Origin: CAYSPU01 sp964432995
Lineage (GTDB): Bacteria; Verrucomicrobiota; Verrucomicrobiia; Limisphaerales; JAHDYP01
Length of the DNA: 16,338 bases
Assembly (NCBI GenBank): GCA_964432995.1
Contig: CAYSPU010000129.1
Coordinates: forward strand, 1 to 16,338
Reading direction: 5' to 3'
Shown: positions 1 through 6,230 of the stretch, piece by piece
Position numbering within the stretch: position 1 is the stretch's first letter
Layout of the letters: every line of letters begins with the position of its first letter
Program-made: the position numbers and the translations under genes
The notes under the pieces: model-generated
Told to the model about the DNA's origin: nothing
The model's database searches: none
The model's input: the letters and a program-made list of their open reading frames with translations, nothing else

Positions 1-1
1 G

Positions 2-238
2 GCTCGGTTCATCCCGCTGTTCGTGCCCACCGCCTCCCTCGAGGACTCGGACCTGCTTTGCCTGCAGGTCGGCCTGTCGCCCGATGGCCAGGCCGCGGCC
101 CTGGCATCGACCTACCTCACGACGGACGATGCGAAGGTGAGTGCCGACGACTGCGCTCTGTTTCTGGTGAACCTCGCCGACCGGGAGCGTTCGGTGACGA
201 GAGTTCCGATTGCGCAGCCCCAGACAACGGACCGCTGA
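2..238 (+). CDS. C-terminal fragment of an unidentified protein, possibly a beta-propeller
   Basis: The frame is open from the left edge and ends at a TGA at 236-238, giving about 78 residues of a gene that begins outside the window. A GTG lies at 23, but the frame is open and coding-like before it, so this is read as a truncated gene. The visible part contains GLSPDGQAAALASTYL and, later, ALFLVNLADR. This is the SPDG-then-strand pattern seen in TolB/PD40 propeller blades, so the fragment may be the last blade of a secreted or periplasmic propeller. With so little sequence this is weak. The next gene starts 25 bases after this stop, so the two may be co-transcribed. Codon use is GC-rich at third positions, like the neighbours. 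Confidence 0.5.
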   Translation, partial: ARFIPLFVPTASLEDSDLLCLQVGLSPDGQAAALASTYLTTDDAKVSADDCALFLVNLADRERSVTRVPIAQPQTTDR

Positions 239-263
239 ATTCAGGCCTTTGGAGATTGCCTGT

Positions 264-989
264 ATGGAAACGATTGCCTCGCTGTTTAGCCACATCTGCG
301 GTCAAAACCCGGGGCACACCTGGATGCCCAGCGGCGTGCCGCTCCCGTTCTGTCAACGTTGCACAGGGCTCTACGCGGGCGCGCTGCTGGCGGCAGCCGC
401 GCATCTGGTGCTGCAGCCCCGGCGGAGCAGCCGATGGCTGAAGGTGCACGGGTTCTTCCTTCTGTTCATGGTGCCGTTTGGCTTCCACTGGTTGCCGCAA
501 GAGTCCCTGGTGCGGACGCTTACCGGGTTGCTGTACGGCTGTGCGGTGACGACGTTCCTGTGGACCGGACCAAGGAGCAGGACGCGATTCCGAACAGAGC
601 TCGCGGGCGGAGTGGTGGGCGCGCCGGCGGAGAGTCGCCGATTGCCGGGAGGCGCTCAAGCCGACGTGCCGGCCTGCCGCCGTGCCGACGCGCCGCCGCG
701 CCGACGCTCCGGCCTGCGGGGTGTGTGGGCGGCCTGCACCTCACCCGCACGCGGCGAAACGGTGAAGCTGGGGGTCTACGCGCTGGCGATCGGGCTCGCT
801 GTCGTGGCGCTGCCGATGCTGGGAAGCCGGGGCGGCGCGGTCGGGTGGTGGCTGCTCACCTCCCTGGGAGTTCTCGGCGCCCTGATGTTGGCCGTCCTTT
901 CGGTGGCGCGCGTTGCTCAGGCGTGTTGGCGAGTAGTCGCGTTCTTGTGCGCTCCATCGTCGCAACGCACGTCGATCGTTCAGCGGTGA
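264..989 (+). CDS. DUF2085-type membrane protein with an unusual hydrophilic insert
   Basis: This 241-residue protein starts at the ATG at 264, preceded by GGAG at 251-254; the longer frame from 210 overlaps the previous gene and has no such site. The N-terminal half matches the DUF2085 pattern: a histidine and cysteine near residues 10-12, then LPFCQRCTGLYAG at 27-39, in which the CxRCxGxYxG signature is clear. Hydrophobic segments lie at about 35-50, 61-77, 83-100, 168-186 and 193-213, so it is an integral inner-membrane protein. The biochemical role of DUF2085 proteins is not known. Residues 101-165 form an arginine/alanine/proline-rich stretch between the membrane segments that is not typical of the family, and the DNA there (660-717) contains an internal near-repeat. 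The sequence may have been inserted or have drifted. Family assignment is fairly sure; function is unknown. Confidence 0.75.
   Translation: METIASLFSHICGQNPGHTWMPSGVPLPFCQRCTGLYAGALLAAAAHLVLQPRRSSRWLKVHGFFLLFMVPFGFHWLPQESLVRTLTGLLYGCAVTTFLWTGPRSRTRFRTELAGGVVGAPAESRRLPGGAQADVPACRRADAPPRRRSGLRGVWAACTSPARGETVKLGVYALAIGLAVVALPMLGSRGGAVGWWLLTSLGVLGALMLAVLSVARVAQACWRVVAFLCAPSSQRTSIVQR
655..720. repeat. Internal GCCGACG-rich near-repeat in the DUF2085 gene
   Basis: An 18-bp sequence at 660-677 (gccgacgtgccggcctgc) recurs at 700-717 with two mismatches. A third GCCGACG core lies between them. It encodes the arginine- and alanine-rich part of the hydrophilic insert in the membrane protein, so the insert probably grew by local duplication or by entry of a short repeat. 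Confidence 0.6.
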
Positions 990-1089
990 CAGCCTCTCAC
1001 AACGTGGACGGTGGGGCGACCTCTCCGAGGGCGCCGCACAGGACCGTCAGTGTGCCCTCTGCTTTCGGCACGATGCGCGTCGGCGTAGG

Positions 1090-1206
1090 GTGACCTGGCG
1101 GTTGTTCTGGCGGGGCGCCTGGTTCCAGGCCGGACGCGAGTGGCGACGCTTGCTCGGCGGCCAGGAGGACTTAGGGATGGTCTTTCTCAAGTGGTACGAG
1201 ACGTGA
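1090..1206 (+). CDS. Possible 38-residue Trp/Arg-rich small protein or gene remnant
   Basis: A GTG at 1090 opens a short frame ending in TGA at 1204-1206. The peptide begins VTWRLFWRGAWFQAG and ends VFLKWYET, with five tryptophans. By hand count 34 of 38 codons end in G or C, as in the real genes here. The same frame upstream of 1090 loses this bias and contains many T-ending codons, so a coding signal begins near the GTG. I do not recognise the sequence. It could be a small membrane-associated protein or the surviving piece of a degraded gene. No strong ribosome-binding site is seen, and confidence is low. Confidence 0.3.
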   Translation: MTWRLFWRGAWFQAGREWRRLLGGQEDLGMVFLKWYET

Positions 1207-1240
1207 CCATGGCCAGGTTGTATCTTACGCCGAACGCTGG

Positions 1241-1306
1241 ACATCGAAGATCGAACGTCAAATCAACGTTCGAAGTCCGATGTTGGATGTTCGATGTTCG
1301 ATGTTT
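1241..1306. repeat. Imperfect inverted repeat followed by a heptamer tandem array
   Basis: The arms 1241-1258 (acatcgaagatcgaacgt) and 1266-1283 (acgttcgaagtccgatgt) pair at 14 of 18 positions around a 7-base loop. The right arm runs into four head-to-tail copies of a 7-bp unit, gatgttN, at 1279-1306. The element is AT-richer than its surroundings, looks non-coding, and is probably one copy of a dispersed family. Confidence 0.7.
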
Positions 1307-1361
1307 GGCTACTGTCCCCTTCCACGCCCGGAACGGGACTGCGGTGCTTGACGCTGCCCCC

Positions 1362-1387
1362 GGACCGCCCGCCGTCCCGGCGGGCGG
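1362..1387. repeat. GC-rich palindrome shared with the 116-bp tandem repeat
   Basis: A perfect 9-bp stem, ccgcccgcc at 1365-1373 with ggcgggcgg at 1379-1387, encloses a 5-base loop. The 24 bases at 1362-1385 match 2591-2614 and 2707-2730 with one mismatch, so this is a separate solo copy of the core found inside the 116-bp tandem repeat. There is no T-tract, so it is not a standard intrinsic terminator. Confidence 0.65.
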
Positions 1388-1484
1388 CAGGCTCACCTGC
1401 CGGGTGCGTTCTCGAACCATCGGCGCACCGCCCACCGACGGGGACTGGTGCCCGACAACCTCCGGATGCACTGGCGCCGCGACA

Positions 1485-1512
1485 CTCCCCTTGTTCGGCT
1501 CCCCTTGTTCGG
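1485..1512. repeat. 14-bp perfect tandem duplication
   Basis: The unit ctccccttgttcgg occurs twice head to tail (1485-1498 and 1499-1512). It lies in the gap upstream of the GAF gene and has no visible function. It may be a replication-slippage product. Confidence 0.75.
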
Positions 1513-1649
1513 CTTTGACTTCGGGCGCTCGGCCGCCTAGCTTTGCCCAGAGTCGGAAACCGGAAGCAGTTCCCAGTTCCGCCACGAGGGCCGTGGATCC
1601 GGGAGTGTTTCCACTGATCTCAATTGCCTGACGCTGGGAGACAGATGTG

Positions 1650-2411
1650 ATGAGCCTCGCCCCGTCGGCCGAAACGAGACTGCAAGCGATAATCGGTGGT
1701 GCGCGAGCGATTCTGGAGAAACGGACGTTTGTGGAGTCGGCGCGTGCTATCTTCGACCGATGCCGGGAGTTGACCGGCGCGGTTTCCGGGTACGTGGCGC
1801 TGCTGAGCGAGGACGGGCAGGAGAACGAGGTGCTCTTTCTGGAGGCAGGTGGAATGCCGTGTTCGGTGGACCCGCTGCTCCCGATGCCAATTCGGGGACT
1901 CAGGGCGACGGCCTACGAGACGCACCGGGCGGTGTACGAGAACGACTTCATGAGCAGCCGATGGGTGTCGTATCTGCCGGCGGGCCATGTGGCGATGCGC
2001 AACGTCCTGTTCGCGCCTCTGAATATCGAGAAGAAGACGGTGGGCATTATGGGATTGGCCAACAAACCGTCGGACTTCACCGCGGAGGACGCCGAGATTG
2101 CTGCTGTCTTTGGGGAATTGGCCGCCATTGCGCTGGCGCACAGTCGGTACTTGGAACGCCTGAACGAGAAGACCCTGTCCCTGGAACGCGCCTTGTCCGA
2201 AGTCAGGACCTTGCGCGGCCTGCTGCCGATGTGTGCCCGCTGTCGGAAGGTCCGCGATGATCAGGGGCTGTGGACGCGGCTGGAGGCGTACCTGGCGGCG
2301 CACACCGACACACGCTTCAGTCACGGGCTCTGCCCGGATTGCGTTCGGGAGCTGTATCCGGAGCTGGCGGATTCGATTATCGAGACCGGGAACCTGCCCG
2401 ACGAGAGATAG
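1650..2411 (+). CDS. GAF-domain sensor protein with a four-cysteine C-terminal tail
   Basis: The protein has 253 residues. The start is taken as the ATG at 1650 because GGGAG at 1636-1640 is well spaced from it; a GTG one codon earlier is possible. Residues about 15-165 form a GAF domain, recognisable from strands such as SGYVALLS and VLFAPLNIEKKTVGIMGLAN and the closing helix FTAEDAEIAAVFGELAAIAL. GAF domains bind small ligands or tetrapyrroles. A short helical linker (about 166-187) leads into the tail LLPMCARCRKVRDDQGLW, then SHGLCPDCVRELYPE, with cysteines at 195, 198, 228 and 231. That tail is a recurring ending on GAF, PAS and receiver proteins and looks like a metal-binding or redox module. 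There is no output domain such as a kinase or HTH, and no membrane segment, so it is probably a cytoplasmic sensor acting through a partner. No partner is evident nearby. Confidence 0.85.
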   Translation: MSLAPSAETRLQAIIGGARAILEKRTFVESARAIFDRCRELTGAVSGYVALLSEDGQENEVLFLEAGGMPCSVDPLLPMPIRGLRATAYETHRAVYENDFMSSRWVSYLPAGHVAMRNVLFAPLNIEKKTVGIMGLANKPSDFTAEDAEIAAVFGELAAIALAHSRYLERLNEKTLSLERALSEVRTLRGLLPMCARCRKVRDDQGLWTRLEAYLAAHTDTRFSHGLCPDCVRELYPELADSIIETGNLPDER

Positions 2412-2577
2412 GATTCGTGCATCGGTCGAGGACACCCTTTCTGTCGTCGTGGAAGGACCGGCGCCAAGCTTGCGCCCCGCCCCGAAATCTGCGCGTCGAA
2501 GACTCCCCGCCCGCCGGACGCGTCTCCGAACCTCCGACCAGTTCCCGCCCGCTGGCCACTGCCACGACCTGAGGCGT

Positions 2578-2829
2578 GTCGCGCTCCGTCGGACCGCCCG
2601 ACGTCCCGGCGGGCAGCAGCCCCACGTGCCGAACGTGGTTTCGGACTCTTGGGCATCTCCCGTTCTGTCGTTGCTGCTGCGACCGAGGGCCCGGTCGCGC
2701 TCCGTCGGACCGCCCGACGTCCCGGCGGGCAGCAGCCCCGCGTGCCGAACATGGTTTCGGACTCTTGGACATCTCCCGTTCTGTCGTTGCTGCTGCGACC
2801 GAGGGCCCGGTCGCGCTCCGTCGGACCGC
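2578..2829. repeat. 116-bp tandem repeat, two full units and a 20-bp third
   Basis: Unit A is 2578-2693, unit B is 2694-2809, and a third copy matches for 20 bases (2810-2829) before diverging. Units A and B differ at only three positions. Each unit holds the palindromic core ggaccgcccgacgtcccggc and a second inverted repeat, cgaccg...cggtcg, near its end. The near-identity indicates recent duplication. Period and structure do not fit a CRISPR array. Confidence 0.85.
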
Positions 2830-3047
2830 GGCTCGTCTTGAGCCAACGGTGTGTGCGTTGTGCTGCGGGTCGAGAGGACCCGCGGTCCGGAAGAATCGGT
2901 GCGCGTGCGGATGTAGTGAGGCACTCGCCAGCCCGCAAGGTTGGGGACCGCGGCTCGTCTTGAGCCGCAGCAAAGGGCGTGTGCAGCTCTGCTGCGATTC
3001 GATCCCGCGGCTGCTTGTGCTTCGCGGGCGAAGCGGGTAAGAATCGG
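2823..3047. repeat. Two diverged copies of a repeat ending at the sigma start codon
   Basis: The 22-base word running from ggaccgcggctcg to cttgagcc is identical at 2823-2844 and 2945-2966. After it the two copies remain alignable with gaps (both have gtgtg, a gctgc core and cccgcgg), and both end in aagaatcgg (2891-2899 and 3039-3047). The second copy stops two bases before the GTG of the sigma factor, so it supplies the leader of that operon. Confidence 0.65.
3019..3034 (+). promoter_or_regulatory. Leader hairpin just upstream of the sigma factor start
   Basis: The arms gcttcg (3019-3024) and cgaagc (3029-3034) form a perfect 6-bp stem with loop cggg. It ends 15 bases before the GTG at 3050, and the only ribosome-binding-like sequence, gggtaag, directly follows it. 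The stem could affect translation, but that is inference from position alone. Confidence 0.4.
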
Positions 3048-3049
3048 CC

Positions 3050-3649
3050 GTGTCCGACACCACCCGGCCGCAGGAGGCCACGCAGCCAGGCAGTCCCCAA
3101 GCTGCCGAGGAATTGCTGCCGCTGGTGTACGGCGAGCTCCGCCAATTGGCGCGCCAGAAGATGGCGCGCGAGGCGCCGGGACAGACGCTGCAGGCAACGG
3201 CGTTGGTGCACGAGGCGTGGCTGCGCGTGGCGGGCACGGCGAATCCCCGGTTCGGCGATCGCGCCCATTTCTTTGCCGCTGCGGCGGAGGCGATGCGCCG
3301 GATTCTGATCGACCGGGCACGGCGGCGGAAAGCGCTCCGGCACGGCGGCGGCCAGCGGCCGCTGGACCTGGAGGGAATCGAGATCGAAGCCCCGGCCACG
3401 GACGACGAGCTGTTGGCGGTGCATGACGCTCTGGAGCGGCTGGCGGCAGTCGACCCGCTGAAGGCTGAAGTCGTGAAGCTGCGGTTCTTCATTGGGCTCA
3501 CGAACGAGAAGACGGCGCAGGTGCTGGGTCTTTCGGAGCCGACGGTGAAACGTTCGTGGGCGCATGCCCGGGCCTGGTTGTATCGCGAGATTCATGGCAC
3601 GGGCCGCGGAGGCAGCGTTTGGACTGGCCCCGATGGTGAGGGAGACTAG
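3050..3649 (+). CDS. ECF-family RNA polymerase sigma factor, Sig-70_X6 (TIGR02999) type
   Basis: The protein has 199 residues and should direct RNA polymerase to a dedicated promoter set. GTG at 3050 is the start because the frame is closed by TAA at 3038-3040 and the N-terminus then reads AAEELLPLVYGELRQLARQKM, as expected for the family. Region sigma-2 spans about 18-95 (LVHEAWLRV, RAHFFAAAAEAMRRILIDRARRR) and sigma-4 about 122-182, with the helix-turn-helix TNEKTAQVLGLSEPTVKRSW. There is no anti-sigma gene beside it. A Ser/Thr kinase gene follows 21-24 bases later in the same reading frame, a pairing common in Verrucomicrobiota and Planctomycetota where the kinase is thought to control the sigma activity. 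The ribosome-binding site is weak and the leader is repeat-derived. Confidence 0.93.
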   Translation: MSDTTRPQEATQPGSPQAAEELLPLVYGELRQLARQKMAREAPGQTLQATALVHEAWLRVAGTANPRFGDRAHFFAAAAEAMRRILIDRARRRKALRHGGGQRPLDLEGIEIEAPATDDELLAVHDALERLAAVDPLKAEVVKLRFFIGLTNEKTAQVLGLSEPTVKRSWAHARAWLYREIHGTGRGGSVWTGPDGEGD

Positions 3650-3673
3650 CATCGTGCTGAAAGCGGATGCGTG

Positions 3674-6199
3674 ATGGGCGATCTCTATTCCAGTGCGGAA
3701 CACGTCTTCACCCGGGCGCTGGAGGTGCCGTCGGGTCCGGCGCGCGATCGGCTCGTGGGCCAACTGTGTGCGGAGGATTCGGCGCTGCATCGGGAGGTCG
3801 AGTCCTTGCTGCGCGCCCATGAAGCGGCCGGCACTTTCCTGTGCCCGAATCCGGATGAGGCGGCGGCGGGGGCGTCAGGTTTGACGGGGGTTACGACGCG
3901 GAGCGTGGCGGCGGCCGGTCCGGCGATTCAGGCGGAGTCCTTCCTGAGGAATGCCGGCGCTGTGGGCCCGGAAGCCATCGAGGCCTTCGTGGCCGGGTTG
4001 CCGGAAGCGATCCGGCAGGAAACGCGCGAGCGAATCCAGGCAGGGTTGCGCGTGCGCCGCATGCGCGCCCAGCCGACGTGCCCGGCGGTGGAAGGCGAGG
4101 AGACTCCACCCCAACTGGCCGGGTTTGGGATCGAGCGGAAGCTGGGAGAGGGCGGGCTGGGCGTCGTGTATGCCGCGCGCGACGAGAAGCTCAACCGCCG
4201 GGTGGCCATCAAAGTGCTGCGGCTTCGGGCGGACGCCGCGGTGCGCCGGCGGGTGATCGAGGAGGCGCGGAGTGCCGCGGGGCTGAGCGATCCGGCGGTG
4301 GTGACGATTCACGCGGTGCTGGATGAGGCGGATCCACCGGCGATCGTGATGGAGTATGTGGAGGGTTACCCGCTGGATCGCTTTGCGGCGCAGCTCAACT
4401 TCGAGCAAAAGGCGCGGCTTCTTCGGGAGGTGGCCCGGGCGCTGGCGGTTGCTCACGCGCGCGGCCTGGTTCACCGCGACCTCAAGCCGGAGAACATCAT
4501 CGTCGGCCCGGACATGCGGCCGCGGATTCTGGACTTTGGCCTGGCCCTGTCGTTGGAGGAGGCCAGCCGCCAAGGGCGCGGCTTCGAGGGGACGCCGTTG
4601 TACGCGTCGCCCGAGCAGGTGCTCGGTCAGCCGCTGCAGGCGGCTTCGGATGTCTTCTCGTTTGGGAGCCTGATGTTCAAGGTGCTGACGGGGCAGTTGC
4701 CGTTTGGCGGCGAGACCGCGAGCCAAGTGCTCGAGGCGATCGCGACGACGGCGCCGCCGTTCCTGCGCGCGGTGGCGGTGGGCGTTCCCGAAGATCTGCA
4801 GGCGATTTGCCTCGCGTGTCTCACGTGGGATCCGGCCGACCGGCCCAGTGCCGAAGAAGTCGCGGTGGAACTGGGACGATTCCTCGTCGGCGAACCCGTC
4901 CGGCTCAAGCCGAAGCTCTACGACGACCTCCTCCGTCGCAGCATCAGCGAATACTCCTGCCAGGCGGAGGCGTGGCAGAGTCAGAGCATCATTTCCGGAG
5001 AAGAACACGACGCCCTGGCGGTCCTGCACCGGCGGTTGCTGGCCGAAGAAGACCACTGGATCATTGACGCGCGGCGGATCACCCCGCTGCAGACGGTGTT
5101 GTCTGTTGCCACGTGGTTGGCGGTGGTGGCCACGGTTCTGACGGTGTGGATGTTGCGGGACGAATTGGGCGCGCCGTGGCGCTGGTTGCTGCCCGCGTAT
5201 TTCACGGCGTCGCTCCTCCTGGCGGGGCGCGCGGCCCGCCGGGAACGGGAGAGCCTGGCGGCGGCCACCTTCCTGGCGGGCGCCGCGCTGGCCATCGCCC
5301 CGTGCACGCTGGCGTTGCTGGCCGAGTTCCAGGTGCTGGCGACACCGGCCGCGCACGTCCGGCAGTTGTTCCCCGACGACTTCACGAACCAGCAGGTCTT
5401 CGCCGCCACCTTGACCGCGCTGGGTGTGTCCGGGTTCGGCCTGTGGCGTCTCCAGATGACGGGGTTCGCCTGGACAACCGCGGTGCTGGCGGCGGCCGGC
5501 TATGTCAGTTGGCTGCTCACGTTCGACTGGCTGTCAAAGGACCCGGAAATCCAGGCCTTGTGGTGCCTGCCGCTGGTAGCGATGGAAGCGATGGCGTTGG
5601 CCCTCGAGCGGCACGGGCGCGTTCGGTGGACGATGCCCTTTCACGTGGTGGCCCTGGTGGCTCTGGTTGGGGGACTGGACATCATTGCCTGGAACGGCCC
5701 GACCCTGCAGATGCTGGGCGTGACGGAAGAGCGTTGGGCCTACTTCGACAGCGATCGCCAGGCGGCGCTGTCGGTGGCGCTGAACGGCCTCGTGTTTCTG
5801 GTCCTGATGCTGGCGACCGAGAGATCGCGGAGTCTGGACCTGCGCCGGGCCGGCAAACTGCTTGAGGTGTTGGCCATCCTACACACATTCGGGGCGCTCT
5901 TCACCAACGCGCTCGAACATGAAGGCCGCCCGTATTTGCGCGTGGACGTGGGGCTCTACCTGGGGGCGGCTCTGGTCTACACGGCGCTCGCCCCGCTGCG
6001 CTCCCGATGGCGAATGTTGGTCGGCGGCCTGATCGGCTGCGGATTGGGAAGCTACCTGGTGGTGCATTTGGGGCTCGTGGCCCGCAAGCCCTTCATCCTC
6101 GGTCTGGGTTTCGCCGGACTCCTGATCGCCCTCGGAACCTTCGCCTATGTCCGGCGCGGACCCCGTCCCCGGCCGCCCGCCGCAACCGCTGAACCGTGA
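3674..6199 (+). CDS. Membrane Ser/Thr protein kinase with a large polytopic C-terminal domain
   Basis: The protein has 841 residues from the ATG at 3674; a GTG at 3671 is one codon earlier. Numbering here is from the GTG. Residues 1-60 form the helical segment usual for sigma-linked kinases (FTRALEVPSGPARDRLVGQL). The kinase domain covers about 150-405: glycine loop GEGGLG at 159-164, lysine 181 in VAIKVL, catalytic HRDLKPEN from 268, DFG at 288-290 and GTPLYASPEQ from 308. All key residues are present, so it should be active. From about 473 to 826 roughly twelve hydrophobic helices follow, far more than the single helix of PknB-like kinases. It has no PASTA, WD40 or TPR sensor part, so the membrane domain is the likely sensor. 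It is co-transcribed with the ECF sigma factor, its probable target. It ends 31 bases from the convergent rhamnosidase gene. Confidence 0.93.
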   Translation: MGDLYSSAEHVFTRALEVPSGPARDRLVGQLCAEDSALHREVESLLRAHEAAGTFLCPNPDEAAAGASGLTGVTTRSVAAAGPAIQAESFLRNAGAVGPEAIEAFVAGLPEAIRQETRERIQAGLRVRRMRAQPTCPAVEGEETPPQLAGFGIERKLGEGGLGVVYAARDEKLNRRVAIKVLRLRADAAVRRRVIEEARSAAGLSDPAVVTIHAVLDEADPPAIVMEYVEGYPLDRFAAQLNFEQKARLLREVARALAVAHARGLVHRDLKPENIIVGPDMRPRILDFGLALSLEEASRQGRGFEGTPLYASPEQVLGQPLQAASDVFSFGSLMFKVLTGQLPFGGETASQVLEAIATTAPPFLRAVAVGVPEDLQAICLACLTWDPADRPSAEEVAVELGRFLVGEPVRLKPKLYDDLLRRSISEYSCQAEAWQSQSIISGEEHDALAVLHRRLLAEEDHWIIDARRITPLQTVLSVATWLAVVATVLTVWMLRDELGAPWRWLLPAYFTASLLLAGRAARRERESLAAATFLAGAALAIAPCTLALLAEFQVLATPAAHVRQLFPDDFTNQQVFAATLTALGVSGFGLWRLQMTGFAWTTAVLAAAGYVSWLLTFDWLSKDPEIQALWCLPLVAMEAMALALERHGRVRWTMPFHVVALVALVGGLDIIAWNGPTLQMLGVTEERWAYFDSDRQAALSVALNGLVFLVLMLATERSRSLDLRRAGKLLEVLAILHTFGALFTNALEHEGRPYLRVDVGLYLGAALVYTALAPLRSRWRMLVGGLIGCGLGSYLVVHLGLVARKPFILGLGFAGLLIALGTFAYVRRGPRPRPPAATAEP

Positions 6200-6203
6200 A
6201 CCT
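6184..6203. repeat. Dispersed 20-bp word, copy 1, across the kinase stop codon
   Basis: The sequence aaccgctgaaccgtgaacct recurs at 15609-15628 with two mismatches. This copy contains the TGA stop (6197-6199) of the kinase gene and runs into the 31-bp convergent gap. That gap has no hairpin that would stop transcription from either side. Confidence 0.45.
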
Positions 6204-6230
6204 CCCAAACACTGAACCGGCTGACCACGA

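Larger units (their letters stand above)
990..1649. other. 660-bp gap with several short repeats and one small coding-like frame
   Basis: No convincing full-length gene is present. The stretch holds an imperfect hairpin at 1015-1035, a tryptophan-rich 38-codon frame at 1090-1206, an inverted repeat plus heptamer tandem at 1241-1306, a GC-rich palindrome at 1365-1387 and a 14-bp tandem duplication at 1485-1512. Longer open frames on both strands run through these repeats and have no family resemblance or ribosome-binding site. The promoter of the GAF gene should lie in the last 100 bases, but no clear -35/-10 pair is visible. Confidence 0.6.
2412..3049. other. 640-bp repeat-filled gap upstream of the sigma/kinase operon
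   Basis: No gene is supported here. The first 165 bases hold a small hairpin (2460-2476, ggcgc/gcgcc arms), possibly marking the end of the GAF transcript but without a T-tract. Next are two tandem 116-bp units and the start of a third (2578-2829), then two diverged copies of another repeat (2823-2899 and 2945-3047). The operon promoter must lie within or between these repeats. No confident -35/-10 pair could be identified. Long minus-strand frames across this gap are by-products of the repeats. Confidence 0.65.

Noticed and set aside
1140..1631. 163-codon plus frame and 132-codon minus frame in the first large gap
   Set aside because: Both translate the heptamer and palindromic repeats (for example CWMFDVRC) and have no ribosome-binding site or family likeness.
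2460..2476. Intrinsic terminator after the GAF gene
   Set aside because: The stem is only 5 bp and no T-tract follows; mentioned only as a feature of the gap.
2578..2829. CRISPR array
   Set aside because: The 116-bp units abut with no variable spacers, and there are too few units.
3038..3060. Sigma factor and kinase as one fused protein by stop-codon readthrough
   Set aside because: The two genes share a frame with one TAG (3647-3649) between them, but the kinase has its own start codons within 27 bases and separate genes are the normal arrangement.
1620..3820. Three very long minus-strand open frames (1620-3320, 2321-3820, 2377-3501)
   Set aside because: They run antisense to the GAF and sigma/kinase genes and owe their length to the 116-bp repeats and high GC. 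The peptides are Arg/Ala/Pro-rich with repeated blocks and no domain.
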